Below, one piece after another: positions 1 to 10,600 of a DNA stretch of 64,000 bases. The notes below the pieces were generated by a model. The model ran no database searches. It was given only the letters and a program-made list of their open reading frames with translations, and was not told the DNA's origin. The DNA lies in NCBI GenBank assembly GCA_948144175.1, contig CANXME010002275.1, positions 424,001 through 488,000 of the forward strand, read 5' to 3'. Made by a program: the position numbers and the translations under genes. Origin of the DNA: Closterium sp. NIES-65. Its lineage: Eukaryota > Streptophyta > Zygnematophyceae > Desmidiales > Closteriaceae. Within the stretch, counting starts at the first letter, position 1. Each line of letters opens with the position of its first letter.

Positions 1-3000
1 CCGTACCTGTTCCTTGGCCTTGCTGCCTTTCTCACAGTCACTGACCTCATTACGCACCTTCTCACTAGTGAGACTCGCTACCGCGCTGCGCTTCCTGCTG
101 AGTTCTGTGCCAAGAACCCCCCCCCCCCCCCCCCCCATGCACATCACCCTCTACTACATAGTCACCCGACTCCCTGACTCCATTCGCTTAGTTAGGGACC
201 ACTTCCTCTCAGTTTGACCCACCACACTCACCGTTGACCTCCTCGAGGAGCGCCTCCTAGCAGCAGAGAAGAGCATAGTCACTGTAGGAGCCTCTCGTGG
301 TGACCCTCGCATCCCCGTCTTTGAGGGATGTTCCCCCTCCCCCCTCTTGCCCTTTGTTGCTTCAGCTGCTGCGGCTGACCTCGTTGGCTTCAAGTCGGTC
401 GGCGCTGCGTCTGCCCCTAGCGGGAGACGTCGCACCGGCAAGGGCAAGGGGGGCAAGGGCGCTGGAGGGGCTGGCGGGGGCGGTGGAGGTGGTGGTGGAG
501 GCAGTGGAGGGGGTGGGGGTGGTGGTGGGAGTGGTGGCGGGGGTGGAGGAGTCGGTGGCAGCAGTGGAGGCGGAGGAGGCGGCGGCGGTGGCGGAGGGAG
601 CGGAGGCGGCGGAGGTGGCGGAGGCGGCGGCGGCAGCAGTGGAGCTGGTCACGTCTCTACGCAGAGGAGTGGTTTCAGTAGCAGCAGCAGCAGCAGAAGC
701 AGCAGCAGCAGTCGTGAGACCCCGTCCCCCCAGCAGCTTCGTGAGTGGTACGCTGAACGTCAGCGAGGTGGGGGTACTGGTCCCTGCACCTACGTCCTCC
801 GTATCGGCGACCGCGCTGGTGAGCAGTGCGGGGGCCCGCACTCCACCCAGCGCTGCTTTGGCCACCTGACGGACGCGTGGCGTCATCAGTTCCCTGACGC
901 CACTGAGATCCCTCACTGGGGAGAGCTGTCTAGGGCGGGGGTTGCTATGTTTGATCTTGATTATGATGCTATTCTTGCTGCCATGTATGCAGTGTCTACT
1001 AGTGATGAGGGTGACTGTTACCTGTGTGTTCCGCCTGACCTGGGCATTGAGGCTGCTGCTCTAGGTGCTAGTGCGTCTACTGCCCCAGGTGCTGGTGAGT
1101 CAGCTCTCTCAGGTACCACGTCGGCTCAGGCCTTACACACCTTCAACCTTGACTCGGGTGCTTCCCGCTCCTTCTTTCGAGACAGCACTACGCTTACGCC
1201 GCTTAGTCGGCCCGTTGCGGTCTCCCAGGTGGACCCCTCTGGGGATCCTGTCCTTGCTCGCTTCTCCACTGTCTTACGGTGTCCGGCAGCCCCCTCTAGC
1301 ACCCTATCAGGTCTCTACCTCCCCTCGTTCTCTACGAACTTGGTGAGTGGAGCTGATCTACAGGATAGGGGGGTTGACCAGTTCACTCCTGCGAGTCAGC
1401 GGGTGACCCACTGTACCTGTGCTCGGACGGACCAACACTTGGCCACGTTTACCCGTCGGCCGGGGTCGAGCCTGTACACCCTTACTACTGAGTCTCCTCC
1501 GGTTGCTAAGTCTGGTCAGGTAGCTGCGTCGAGTCAGGTGTTTGCTGCAGCGTCCAGGTCTGGTCCTGAGTCTGCTCCCTACTCGTGTTGTCTCCTGTCC
1601 CACCAGACTCTCCTTTGGTCACCCCTCCCTGCCTCGTCTCCGAGGCATGGCCTCCCGTGTCCTTGTCTCTTGTCTCCCCCGGTCCCTCCCTCCCCTACCT
1701 CCGGGGCCTGCCCCTACATGCGTTCCCTGCGTCGAGGGGCGGCAGCACGCCGCCCCTCACTCCTCCGAGTTTCCTCCGACAGAGGCTCCGCTGCAGACTC
1801 GTCACATGGACGTGTGGGGCCCTGCCCGCATCCGTGGCCAGGGTCACGAGCGTTACTTCCTGTTGGTGGTTGACGACTACTCGCGTTACACCACGGTGTT
1901 CCCCTTGCGCAGCAAGGGTGACATCACTGGGGTGTTGATCGACTGGATCCGCGCGGCTCATCTCCTGCTCAGAGATTGTTTCGGCTCGGACTTTCCTGTT
2001 CTACGTCTGCACTCTAACAGAGGCGGGGAGTTTTCCTCTGGCCTTCTAGGAGCCTTCTGTCGTGCACATGGCATCCGCCAGACCTTCACGCTTCCGGCCT
2101 CTCCACAGCAAAATGGGATTGCTGAGCGCCGCATTGGTATGGTCATGGACGTCGCTCGTATGTCCATGATCCATGCGGCTGCTCCCCATTTTCTCTGGCC
2201 GTTTGCGGTTCAGTATGTAGCGCATCAGCTCAACCTTCAGCCCCGGGTCTCCTTGCCAGAGACCTCCCCCACCTTACGGTGGATAAGGAAGGTTGGCGAT
2301 GCGTCTGCGTTTCGTTTCTGGGGATCTCGGGCGTTTGTCCGCGACTTGTCTGCGGACAAGCTGTCCCCCCGTGCTATTCCCTGCGTCTTCCTTGGCTTCC
2401 CTCCTGACGCGCCTGGTTGGCAGTTTTACCACCCCACCTCACGATGTGTTCTGTCCTCCCAGGACGCCACGTTTGATGAGTCGGTGCCTTACTACCATCT
2501 CTTCCCCTACCGCACTGCGCCCCTCCCCCCGCCGGCGCTCTTCCTTGCGCCAGGTCCTCCCCCGGTAGACCCCCTCCCCTTTTCAGGGTCCTGCCCTGTC
2601 AGGTGTGTCCCAGGTAGATGCAGTCCAGCCTGTCAAGGTAGCTGTTGACTCTAGTGCTGCCAGAGGTGCTGAACCTGCGGGTGCCGGGTTTGGAGGTGCT
2701 GAGCCTGGGGGTGCGGAGCCTGGGGGTGCTGTGTCTGGAGGTGCTGAGCCTGGGGGTGCTGAGTCTGGGGGTGCTGAGCCTGGGGGTGCTGAGTCTGGGG
2801 GTGCTGAGTCTGGGGGTGCAGAGCCTAGGGGTGTTGGGTCTGCTCGTGTGGCCTCTCGCAGTACTTCGTTGAGGCGGGAGCTTCTCTCTCCGCAGGAGCT
2901 TCGCGAGTGGTTTGCCCGGCGCTGGAGTCGTGCTGCTGGAGCTTAAGGTGCTACTGTTGTTGCTGGTCCTGGAGGCGCTCGTCCTGTAGGTACTGGAGCT

Positions 3001-3426
3001 GTCGGGATCGGGGGTGCTACTGGGGCTGCTGGAGTTGGTCCTGCTGGACGTACTGCTAGAGCTGCTGGCGGTACTGGAGGTGCCTGTGTTGGAGTCGGTG
3101 CTGCTGGCGCTGCTGGGGGTGTTGGCGCTGGTGGTTCCGAGGGTGCTGGAGTTGGCGCTGCTGGAGCTGGAGGTGCTGCTGGTGCTGGTGCTACTGCTGG
3201 GGGTACTAGTGCTGTCCCTGCTGCTTTTGGAGGCGCTGTGCGGCCGCGGCCGTACTTCGTTCCGCTCCATGAGCAGGTTCGTGGTCTCCCGCCTTCTACT
3301 GGTCCTGCTCCTCCCTTCGAGTGTCCACAGCTTGTCCAGTCGCAGTCTCAGTTACAGCCCGCCTCCCCCCTACCTGCTCCTTCTCCCTACGTTGGACCTA
3401 CCGGAGGTCTTGCTGAGCGTCGTGAG
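1..3426 (+). pseudogene. Copia element A, gag to integrase part (decayed, left end off window)
   Basis: This is the 5' coding part of an old Ty1/Copia element. It enters in Gag, then shows a Gly-rich tract (about 455-650), a zinc-knuckle-like region (about 785-860), a protease with LDSGAS (about 1150), GAG-pre-integrase, and integrase (HMDVWGP at about 1805, [10 protein letters not shown] at about 2105). An Ala-Glu-Pro-Gly-Gly repeat linker follows (2660-2830), then a Pro-rich linker up to 3426. Compared with intact copy C it has a stop after the Gag FSV motif (about 216), a deletion of about 15 bp with a frameshift near 1615, a frameshift near 2580 and a stop at about 2945. The copy is cut at 3426 by element E and resumes at 18590. 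It cannot encode a working polyprotein. Confidence 0.9.
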
Positions 3427-3794
3427 TGTGAGGATCTAGGATCGAGCTCAGAAAAGAGAATGTGAATTGAATGATCACCTGGGTACAACACGAGGCTATA
3501 TATAGGCTCGACACATGGCCTTGTAACCAGGTGTTACGCGAAGGTTCCGCGGGTCGCGAAGCGTCCCGAATAGATCCTTACCAAATTCGGTAGAAGGCAA
3601 TTCAGTGGCAACCGAAAAGCCAGAATTCGGTGCACGCAACCTAGCTCGGTGCTATAATCAGAATAAAATATAGGAAAGCACCTAGCCTAGGAAATCAAGC
3701 AATTCATGCATGCATATAATTATCCTATGCTAGAAATAGCATGATAAAGTAAAGGCAAGCAAGCATAGCTGGCATAAGCCGTCGTACTCTCACA
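3427..3794 (-). repeat. 3' LTR of element E (368 bp)
   Basis: On the minus strand it starts TGTGAGAGTACG at 3794 and ends GATCCTCACA at 3427, with the 6-bp inverted ends TGTGAG/CTCACA. It contains a TATATATA box near 3498-3506. The partner LTR lies at 16861-18584. Confidence 0.92.
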
Positions 3795-3797
3795 CGT

Positions 3798-3810
3798 CCC
3801 CCCCTCAAAG
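3798..3810 (-). promoter_or_regulatory. Polypurine tract of element E
   Basis: The minus strand reads CTTTGAGGGGGGG three bases before the 3' LTR, the normal place for plus-strand DNA priming in LTR elements. Confidence 0.65.
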
Positions 3811-3841
3811 CTGGGTGGTGTGAGAAACACCCTGCTTGACA

Positions 3842-6294
3842 AGTCGACAAGCTCAGCAACTAGGGCAGACGCAGCAGTGGACTCAAAGGAAGGGTCAGTG
3901 ACATCAGTAGCCAGTAGACGCGTGACAGTAGGACTGGCAGCACGACGGGTCCGAAAGGACAGGAAGAGAGGACTCTGGAGGAGACGGCAACGGGACACGC
4001 AGAGGAGCAGTGGAAGGACGCAGTGCCATCTAGTGTGTGCCTGGGACCATAAGAGGACGCGGACGCGGAGTATGACCACTAGTGCGAGCAGTACGAACAG
4101 GCGACGTAAGCCGAGACACAGGCTCACGACGCTCAGCAAGACCTCCAGTAGGACCAGTTTAGAGAGGAGCAAACAGGGGCGAGGCGGGCTGTAATTGGGA
4201 CTGCGACTGGACAGGCGGTGGACACTCTAAGGGAGGGGCAGGACCAGTAGAAGGCGAAAGACCAAGAACCTGCTCGAGGAGTGGAACGAAGTACGGCCTC
4301 GGCCGCGCAGTGCCTCCAAAACCAGCAGGGACAACACCAGTACCCCCAGCGGCATCTCCAGCGCCAGCAGCACCTCCAGCTCCAATAGCGCCAACATGAG
4401 CACCCTCAGAAGCACCAGCATCAGCAGCACCTCCAGCGCCAACACCTTTAGCAGCTCCAGCTCCAGCAGCACCAACTACAGCAGGACCGGTAGCTCCAGT
4501 ACCGCCAGCAGCTCCAGCAATACCTCCAGCAGCCCCACCTGCACCTCCAGTCCCAGCAGCTCCAGAACCGCCAGGACGAGTATCTCCGGGACCAGCAGCA
4601 ATAGTAGTACCTCCAGCTCCAGCACCACGGCTCCAATGCCGGGCAAACCACTCGCGCAGCTCCATCGGAGAGAGGGGCTCCCAGGCTCAACACCCCCAAA
4701 CTCAGCACCCCTAGGCTCAGCATCCCCAGACCCAGCACCCCCAGGCTCAGCACCCCGAGACTCAGCACCCCCAGGCTCAGCACCCCTAGACTCAGCACCC
4801 CATGGCTTAGCACCCCCAGACTCAGCACCCCCAGGCTCAGCACCCCCAGGCCCTGCACCCTTGGACTCAACACCCTCAGGCTCCGCACCCTCAGGCTCAG
4901 CACCCCCAGACCCGACACCCGCAGGCTCAGCACCTCTAGCAGCACTAGAGTCAACAACTACCTTGACATGCTCGACTTCATCTACCTGGGACACACCGGA
5001 CAGGGCAGGACCCTGAGGGGGGAGGGGGTCTACCGAGGGAGGACCTGGCGCAAGGAAGAGCGGCGGCGGGGGGAGGGGCGCAGTGCGGTAGGGGAAGAGA
5101 CGGTAGTAAGGCACCGACTCGTCAAAGGTGACGTCCTGGGAGGACAGAACAAGACGCGAGGTGGGGTGGTAAAACTGCCGACCAAGCGCGTCAGGGGGGA
5201 AGCTAAGGAAGACGCAGGGAACAGCACAGGGGGGACAGCTTGTCCGCAGACAAGTCGCGGCCAAACGCCCGAGATCTCCAGACCCAAAACGCAGACGCAT
5301 CGCCAACCTTCCCCGTCCACCGCAAGGTGGGGGAGGTCTCTGGCAAGGAGACCCGGGGCTGGAGGTTGAGCTGATGCGCTGCGTACTGAACTCCAAACGG
5401 CCACAGAAAATGGGGGGAAGCCGCATGGATCATGGACCTACGAGCGACGTCCACGACCATGCTAATGCGGCGCTTAGCAATCCCATTTTGCTGCGGAGAG
5501 GCCGGAAGCGTGAAGGTCTGGCGGATGCCCTGTGCTCGACAGAAGGCTCCCAGACGGGCAGAGGAAAACTCCCCGCCTCTGTTAGAGTGCAGACGCAGAA
5601 CAGGAAAGTCCGAGCCGAAACTCTCTCTGAGCTGGAGACGAGCTGCACGGATCCAGTCGATCAACACCTCAGTGACGTCGCCCTTGCTGCGCAAGGGGAA
5701 GACTGTGGTGTAACGCGAGTAGTCGTCAACCACCAACAGGAAGTAACGCTCGTGCCCTTGTCCACGGACGCGGGCGGGGCCCCACACGTCCATGTGAAGA
5801 GTCTGCAGTGGATCCTCCGTCGGAGGAAACTCGGAGGAGTGAGGGGCGGCGCGCTATCGCCCCTCGACACAGGGGACGCAAGTAGGGGCGGGCCCCAGAG
5901 GTAGGGGAGGGAGAGACCGGGGGAGACCAGAGACAAGGACACGGGAGGCCATACCTCGGAGGCGAGGCAGGGAGGGGTGACCAAGGCGGTGGTGCCAAAG
6001 GAGAGTCTAGTGGGACAGGAGACGACACGAGCAGGGAGCAGACTCAGGACAAGACCTAGACACTGTAGCAAACACCTGACTCAACGCAGCTACCTGACCA
6101 GACGTAGCAGCCACAGAAGACTCAGTAGTAAGTGTGTACAGGCTCGACCCTGGCCGACGGGTGAACGTGGCCAAGTGTCGTCCTGTTCGAGCACACGTGC
6201 AGTGGGTCACCCGCTCACCAGCAGGAGTGAACTGATCAACCCACCTATCATGTAGGTCTGCTCCACTCACCAAGTTCGTAGAGAACGAGGGGAG
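3842..6294 (-). pseudogene. Copia B pol fragment: pre-integrase, integrase, linker
   Basis: On the minus strand this continues the B reading frames after the C insertion. It shows SFSTNLVSGAD at about 6290, then GAG-pre-integrase (about 6070-5850), integrase (MDVWGPARVRGQG at 5793, VVDDYSRYTTVF, HSNRGGEF near 5600, PQQNGIA about 5500), and an Ala-Glu-Pro/Ser-Gly-Gly repeat linker (4940-4690). The linker PRPYFVPLLEQVLG follows near 4280. Several frameshifts are present, and homology stops at about 3842 after the ELVD motif. It cannot be expressed as a complete protein. Confidence 0.87.
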
Positions 6295-6428
6295 TGTCAG
6301 AATATTATAGCTTACCTATTTGTGTAGGCTATAGTGGGGTATCCCATAGGGGGTACAACCCAGCTAGGGTTTCCTATTTGTACTCACTTCGTTCATAGTT
6401 CACTCATTCTCTCGTTCACTTCTTCTCA
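6295..6428 (+). repeat. 5' LTR of Copia C (134 bp)
   Basis: It starts TGTCAGAATATTATAG and ends CACTTCTTCTCA. It is identical by eye to 13799-13932 and related to the LTRs of A, B and D. Confidence 0.95.
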
Positions 6429-6443
6429 TGGAATCAGAGCAGG
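6429..6443 (+). promoter_or_regulatory. Primer-binding site of Copia C
   Basis: TGGAATCAGAGCAGG directly follows the 5' LTR. It resembles the common plant site TGGTATCAGAGC, complementary to the 3' end of initiator tRNA-Met, with one mismatch. Confidence 0.8.
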
Positions 6444-6489
6444 TTCCCCTGTGGGAACTGTGCTTAGGGCCCACCACCTAAATTTTTTT

Positions 6490-7540
6490 TTTCTGCCCTA
6501 GCGCCTTAGTGCCCTAGCGCCCGCCCTAGCGCCCGCCCTAACGAGCGCCCTAGCGCCCACCTCGGCGCCCGCCCTTTCGAGCCGCCCGTTAGCGCCGCCC
6601 GTTAGCGCCGCCCGTGCGGCCGCCCGTTCCCGCCGCCCGTTAGCGCCGCCCGTTAGCGCCGCCCGTGCGGCCGCCCGTTCGCGCCGCCCGTTAGCGCCGC
6701 CCGTGCGGCCGCCCGTTCCCGCCGCCCGTTAGCGCAGCCCGTTAGCGCCGCCCGTGCGGCCGCCCGTTCGCGCCGCCCGTTAGCGCCGCCAGTAGCGCCG
6801 CCCGTGCGGCCGCCCGTAGCGCCGCCCGTGAGCCGCCGCCCGTAGCGCCGCCCGTGAGCCGCCGCCCGTCGCGCCACCCGTTAGCGCCGCCCGTGAGCGC
6901 CGCCCTTGCAGCCGCCCGTAGCACCGCCCACTAGCGCCGCCCGCCGCGCTGCCCGTGCGGCCGCCCTAGCGCCGCCCGTCGCGCTGTCCGCTGCCCGCCA
7001 GAGCGCCGCCCGTCGCGCTGCCCAACGCGCCGCCCGTCCCGCTGCCCAGACCGCCGCCCACGCGCCGCCCTGACGCCGCCCGACGAACAGCCCGTGCAGC
7101 CGCCCGTGTAGCCGCCCGTGCACCCGCCCGTGCACCCGCCCGTGCACCCGCCCGTGCACCCGCCCGTGAGCCGCCCGTGCACCCGCCCGTGTAGCCGCCC
7201 GTGCACCAGCCCGTTCACCCGCCCGTGTAGCTGACCGTGCAGCCGCCCGTGAGGCCGCCCGTGCACCCGCCCGTGTTCCCGCCCGTGCACCCGCCCGTCC
7301 GCCTACCCGTGCAGCTACCCGTGCAGCAGCCCGTGAGCCGCCCGCCAACCGCCCACGAGCCGCACCAGCCGCCCGTGCAGCCGCCCGAGCGCCGCCCCAG
7401 CCGCCCGTGCCGCCGCCCGAGCCGCCTGAGCCGCCCGTGCCGCCCGCGCCGCCCGAGCCGCCCGAGCCGCCCGAGCCGCCCGAGCCGCCCGAGCCGCCCG
7501 AGCCGCCCGAGCCGCCCGAGCTGCCCGAGCCGCCAGAGGA
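6490..7540 (+). repeat. GC-rich minisatellite leader of Copia C
   Basis: The untranslated leader is about 1 kb of short GC-rich units, mostly variants of CGCCCGTTAGCGC, CGCCCGTGCACC and GAGCCGCC. It ends in a run encoding Pro-Glu-Pro in the gag frame. Long Ala/Arg/Gly frames on the other strand are by-products of this composition. B has a similar leader. Confidence 0.8.
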
Positions 7541-7643
7541 GCCGCACTCCTGCTCCTGTCGGGCTACTGCTGCTCCTGGGCTGTGTTCCTGTGCCGCTGA
7601 CCTACCCGACTCTTCCTGCCCGGTGAGACAGTCAGCTGCTGTC

Positions 7644-10600
7644 ATGGCCACCCCCAATGTCCTAGCTTTTGACGCTGAGGGTAGAGCCATTGACTTTGCA
7701 GTCTGGATTGAAGACCTGCAGCTGTACTTACTGTGTGATGCGATCGATGAGGTCTCTCTCTTTGACTTTGTCTCTGGCGCTGTCCCTGCCCCTCCTGCTG
7801 ATGCTGACCCCGCCGTTCGCTCCAAGTGGGCGACCCGCAATGCTGCTGCACGTCTTGCTGTGCGTCGCCACCTCCCTTCCTCCGAGCGTGCCCACTTTAG
7901 TCAGTGCAAGACCGCTCAGGCCTTGTACGACGCTGTAGATGCACGCTACTCCTCCCCTTCCTCCGCTACGCTGAGCCGCCTCATGCTACCGTTTCTCTTC
8001 CCTGACCTCGCTGCCTTTCCCACTGTCGCTGACCTCGTTACCCACCTCCGCGCTAGTGACGCTCGCTACCGCGCTGCCCTTCCTGCTGAGTTCCGCGCCG
8101 CAAACCCTCCTCCCATGTACATCACTCTCTACTTTCTCGTCACCCGTCTCCCTGAGTCCCTTCGTGTCGTTAGGGACCAGTTTCTCTCTGTCTGTCCCAC
8201 CACCCTCACTGTCGACCTCCTTGAGGAGTCCCTGCTAGCGGCTGAGAAGAGCATCGTCGCTGTAGGGGCCTCTCGGGGTGACCCTCGCACCCCCATCTTT
8301 GAGGGGTGTTCTCCTTCCCCCCTGCTGCCCTCTGTCGCCTCTGCCACTGCGGCCGACCTCGCTGGTTTTGAGTCGGTCGGTGCGGCGTCTGCCCCCAGCG
8401 GTAGACGCCGCTCTGGCAAGGGCAAAGGGGGCAAGGGAGCGGGTGGAGCTAGAGGGGGCAGTGGCGGAGGAGGTGGGGGTGGCGGGGGGAGTGGGGGTGG
8501 CGGTGGAGGTGGTGGCGGGAGTGGAGGTACTGGTGGAGGCGGTGGAGGCGGAGGTGGCGGCGGAGGCGGTAGCGAAGGAGGCGGGGGCGAGGGTGCCGGT
8601 GGGGGCGGTGGCGGTGGAGACGGGGGTGGCGGTGGAGGCGGGAGTGGCGGTGGAGGCGGGGGTCGGAGTGGCTCGTCCCAGCGGAGCAGCTCTGGGGGTG
8701 GTCAGCGCCAGCAGCAGCAGCAGCCACAGCAGCCGCAGCGCTCTCGCGCCGTCCCCGCCCCTCAGCAGCTCCGTGAGTGGTACTTGCAGCGTCAGCGTGG
8801 TGGTGCGTTTGGTCCCTGCCCCTACGTTCTTCGCACCGGCGACCGTGCGGGGGAGAGGTGTGGAGGCACCCACACAGCCCGCCGCTGCTTTGGCCGCCTG
8901 ACCGACGCCTGGCGTCAGCAGTTTCCGGAGGCCGCTGAGATCCCCCGCTGGGGGGAGCTGTCTAGGGCTGGTGTAGCTGTGTATGATCTTGACTTTGATG
9001 CTATTCTTTCTGCTATGTATGCTGTGACTGGTAGTGATGAGGATGACTGTTCCCGGTGTTTCCCGCCCGACCCGGGCATTGGTACTGCTGCTCTAGGTGC
9101 CTGTGAGGCTGCTGCACTAGGTGCCGTTGCGCCTGCACGCTCAGGTACTGGTGAGTCTGCGCTCTCAGGTACTGAGTCGGCCTCGGCCTCTCACACCTTC
9201 ACCCTCGACTCTGGGGCCTCTCACTCCTTCTTTCGGGACCGCACCACTCTCACGCCGCTGAGTCGGCCGGTTGCGGTGTCCCTGGCGGACCCCTCTGGGG
9301 GGCCTGTCCTGTCTCGCTTCTCCACGGTCCTTCCGTGTCCGGCGGCCCCCTCTGGCACCCTGTCTGGTCTCTACCTCCCCTCGTTCTCGACGAACCTGGT
9401 GAGTGGAGCTGACCTACAGGATGCGGGTGTCCACCAGTTCACTCCTGCTCGTCAGCGGGTGACACACTGCACGGAGGCTAGCACAGGTCGCCACCTGGCT
9501 ACGTTTACACGTCGGCCGGGGTCGAGCCTGTACACACTGACCACTGCTTCTCCTCCAGGTACTGAGTCTGGTAGAGTCCCTTCGTCTGGTCAGGTGTTTG
9601 CTGCAGCGTCCAGGTCTGGTCCTGAGTCTGCCCCCTGTTCGTGTCGTCGTCTGTCTCACGAGACCCTCCTCTGGCACCACCGCCTTGGCCACCCCTCTCT
9701 GCTTCGGCTCAGAGGTATGGCCTCCCGTCTTCTTGTGTCTGGTCTTCCCCGGTCCCTCCCTCCCCTTCCTCAGGGCCCTGGCCCTGCCTGTGTCCCCTGT
9801 GTCGAGGGGCGCCAGCGTGCTGCCCCTCACTCCTCCCAGTTTCCTCCGACAGAGGCCCCGTTGCAGACGCTTCACATGGATGTGTGGGGCCCAGCCCGCG
9901 TCCGTGGACAGGGTCAGGAGCGCTACTTCCTGCTCGTTGTTGACGACTACTCGCGTTACACCTCAGTCTTCCCCTTGCGCAGCAAGGGTGAGGTCACTGA
10001 GGTGCTGATCGACTGGATCCGCGCAGCTCGTCTTCAGCTCAGGCATAGCTTTGGCTCCGACTTTCCTGTGTTGCGTCTGCACTCGGACAGAGGCGGAGAG
10101 TTCTCCTCTGGCCTTCTGCGTGCCTACTGTCGTGCGCGAGGCATCCGCCAGTCCTTCACGCTTCCGGACTCCCCGCAGCAAAATGGGATTGCTGAGCGCC
10201 GCATTGGCATGGTCATGGACGTCGCCCGTACGTCCATGATGCATGCGGCTGCCCCCAATTTTCTGTGGCCGTTTGCGGTCAGGTACGCAGCGCATCAGAT
10301 CAACCTTCACCCCAGGGTCTCTAGGCCGGAGACCTCCCCACCCCTGCTGTGGACGGGGAAGGTTGGCGATGCGTCGGCGTTCCGGGTCTGGGGATCTCGG
10401 GCGTTTGTCCGCGACTTGTCTGCGGACAAGCTGTCCCCTCGCGCTGCTCCCTGCGTCTTTCTGGGGTTCCCCCCCGACGCCCCTGGGTGGCAGTTCTACC
10501 ACCCCACCTCTCGACGTGTTCTGTCCTCCCAGGACGTCACGTTCGACGAGTCGGTACCCTACTACCGCCTCTTCCCCTACCGCACTCCGTCCCTCCCCCC

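Noticed and set aside
2599..3270. Ser/Thr-rich minus-strand frame of 223 codons
   Set aside because: Antisense shadow of the Ala-Glu-Pro-Gly and Ala-Gly linker repeats of Copia A.
6881..7840. 319-codon Ala/Gly/Arg frame antisense to Copia C
   Set aside because: Low-complexity leader read backwards and antisense to gag; composition explains it.
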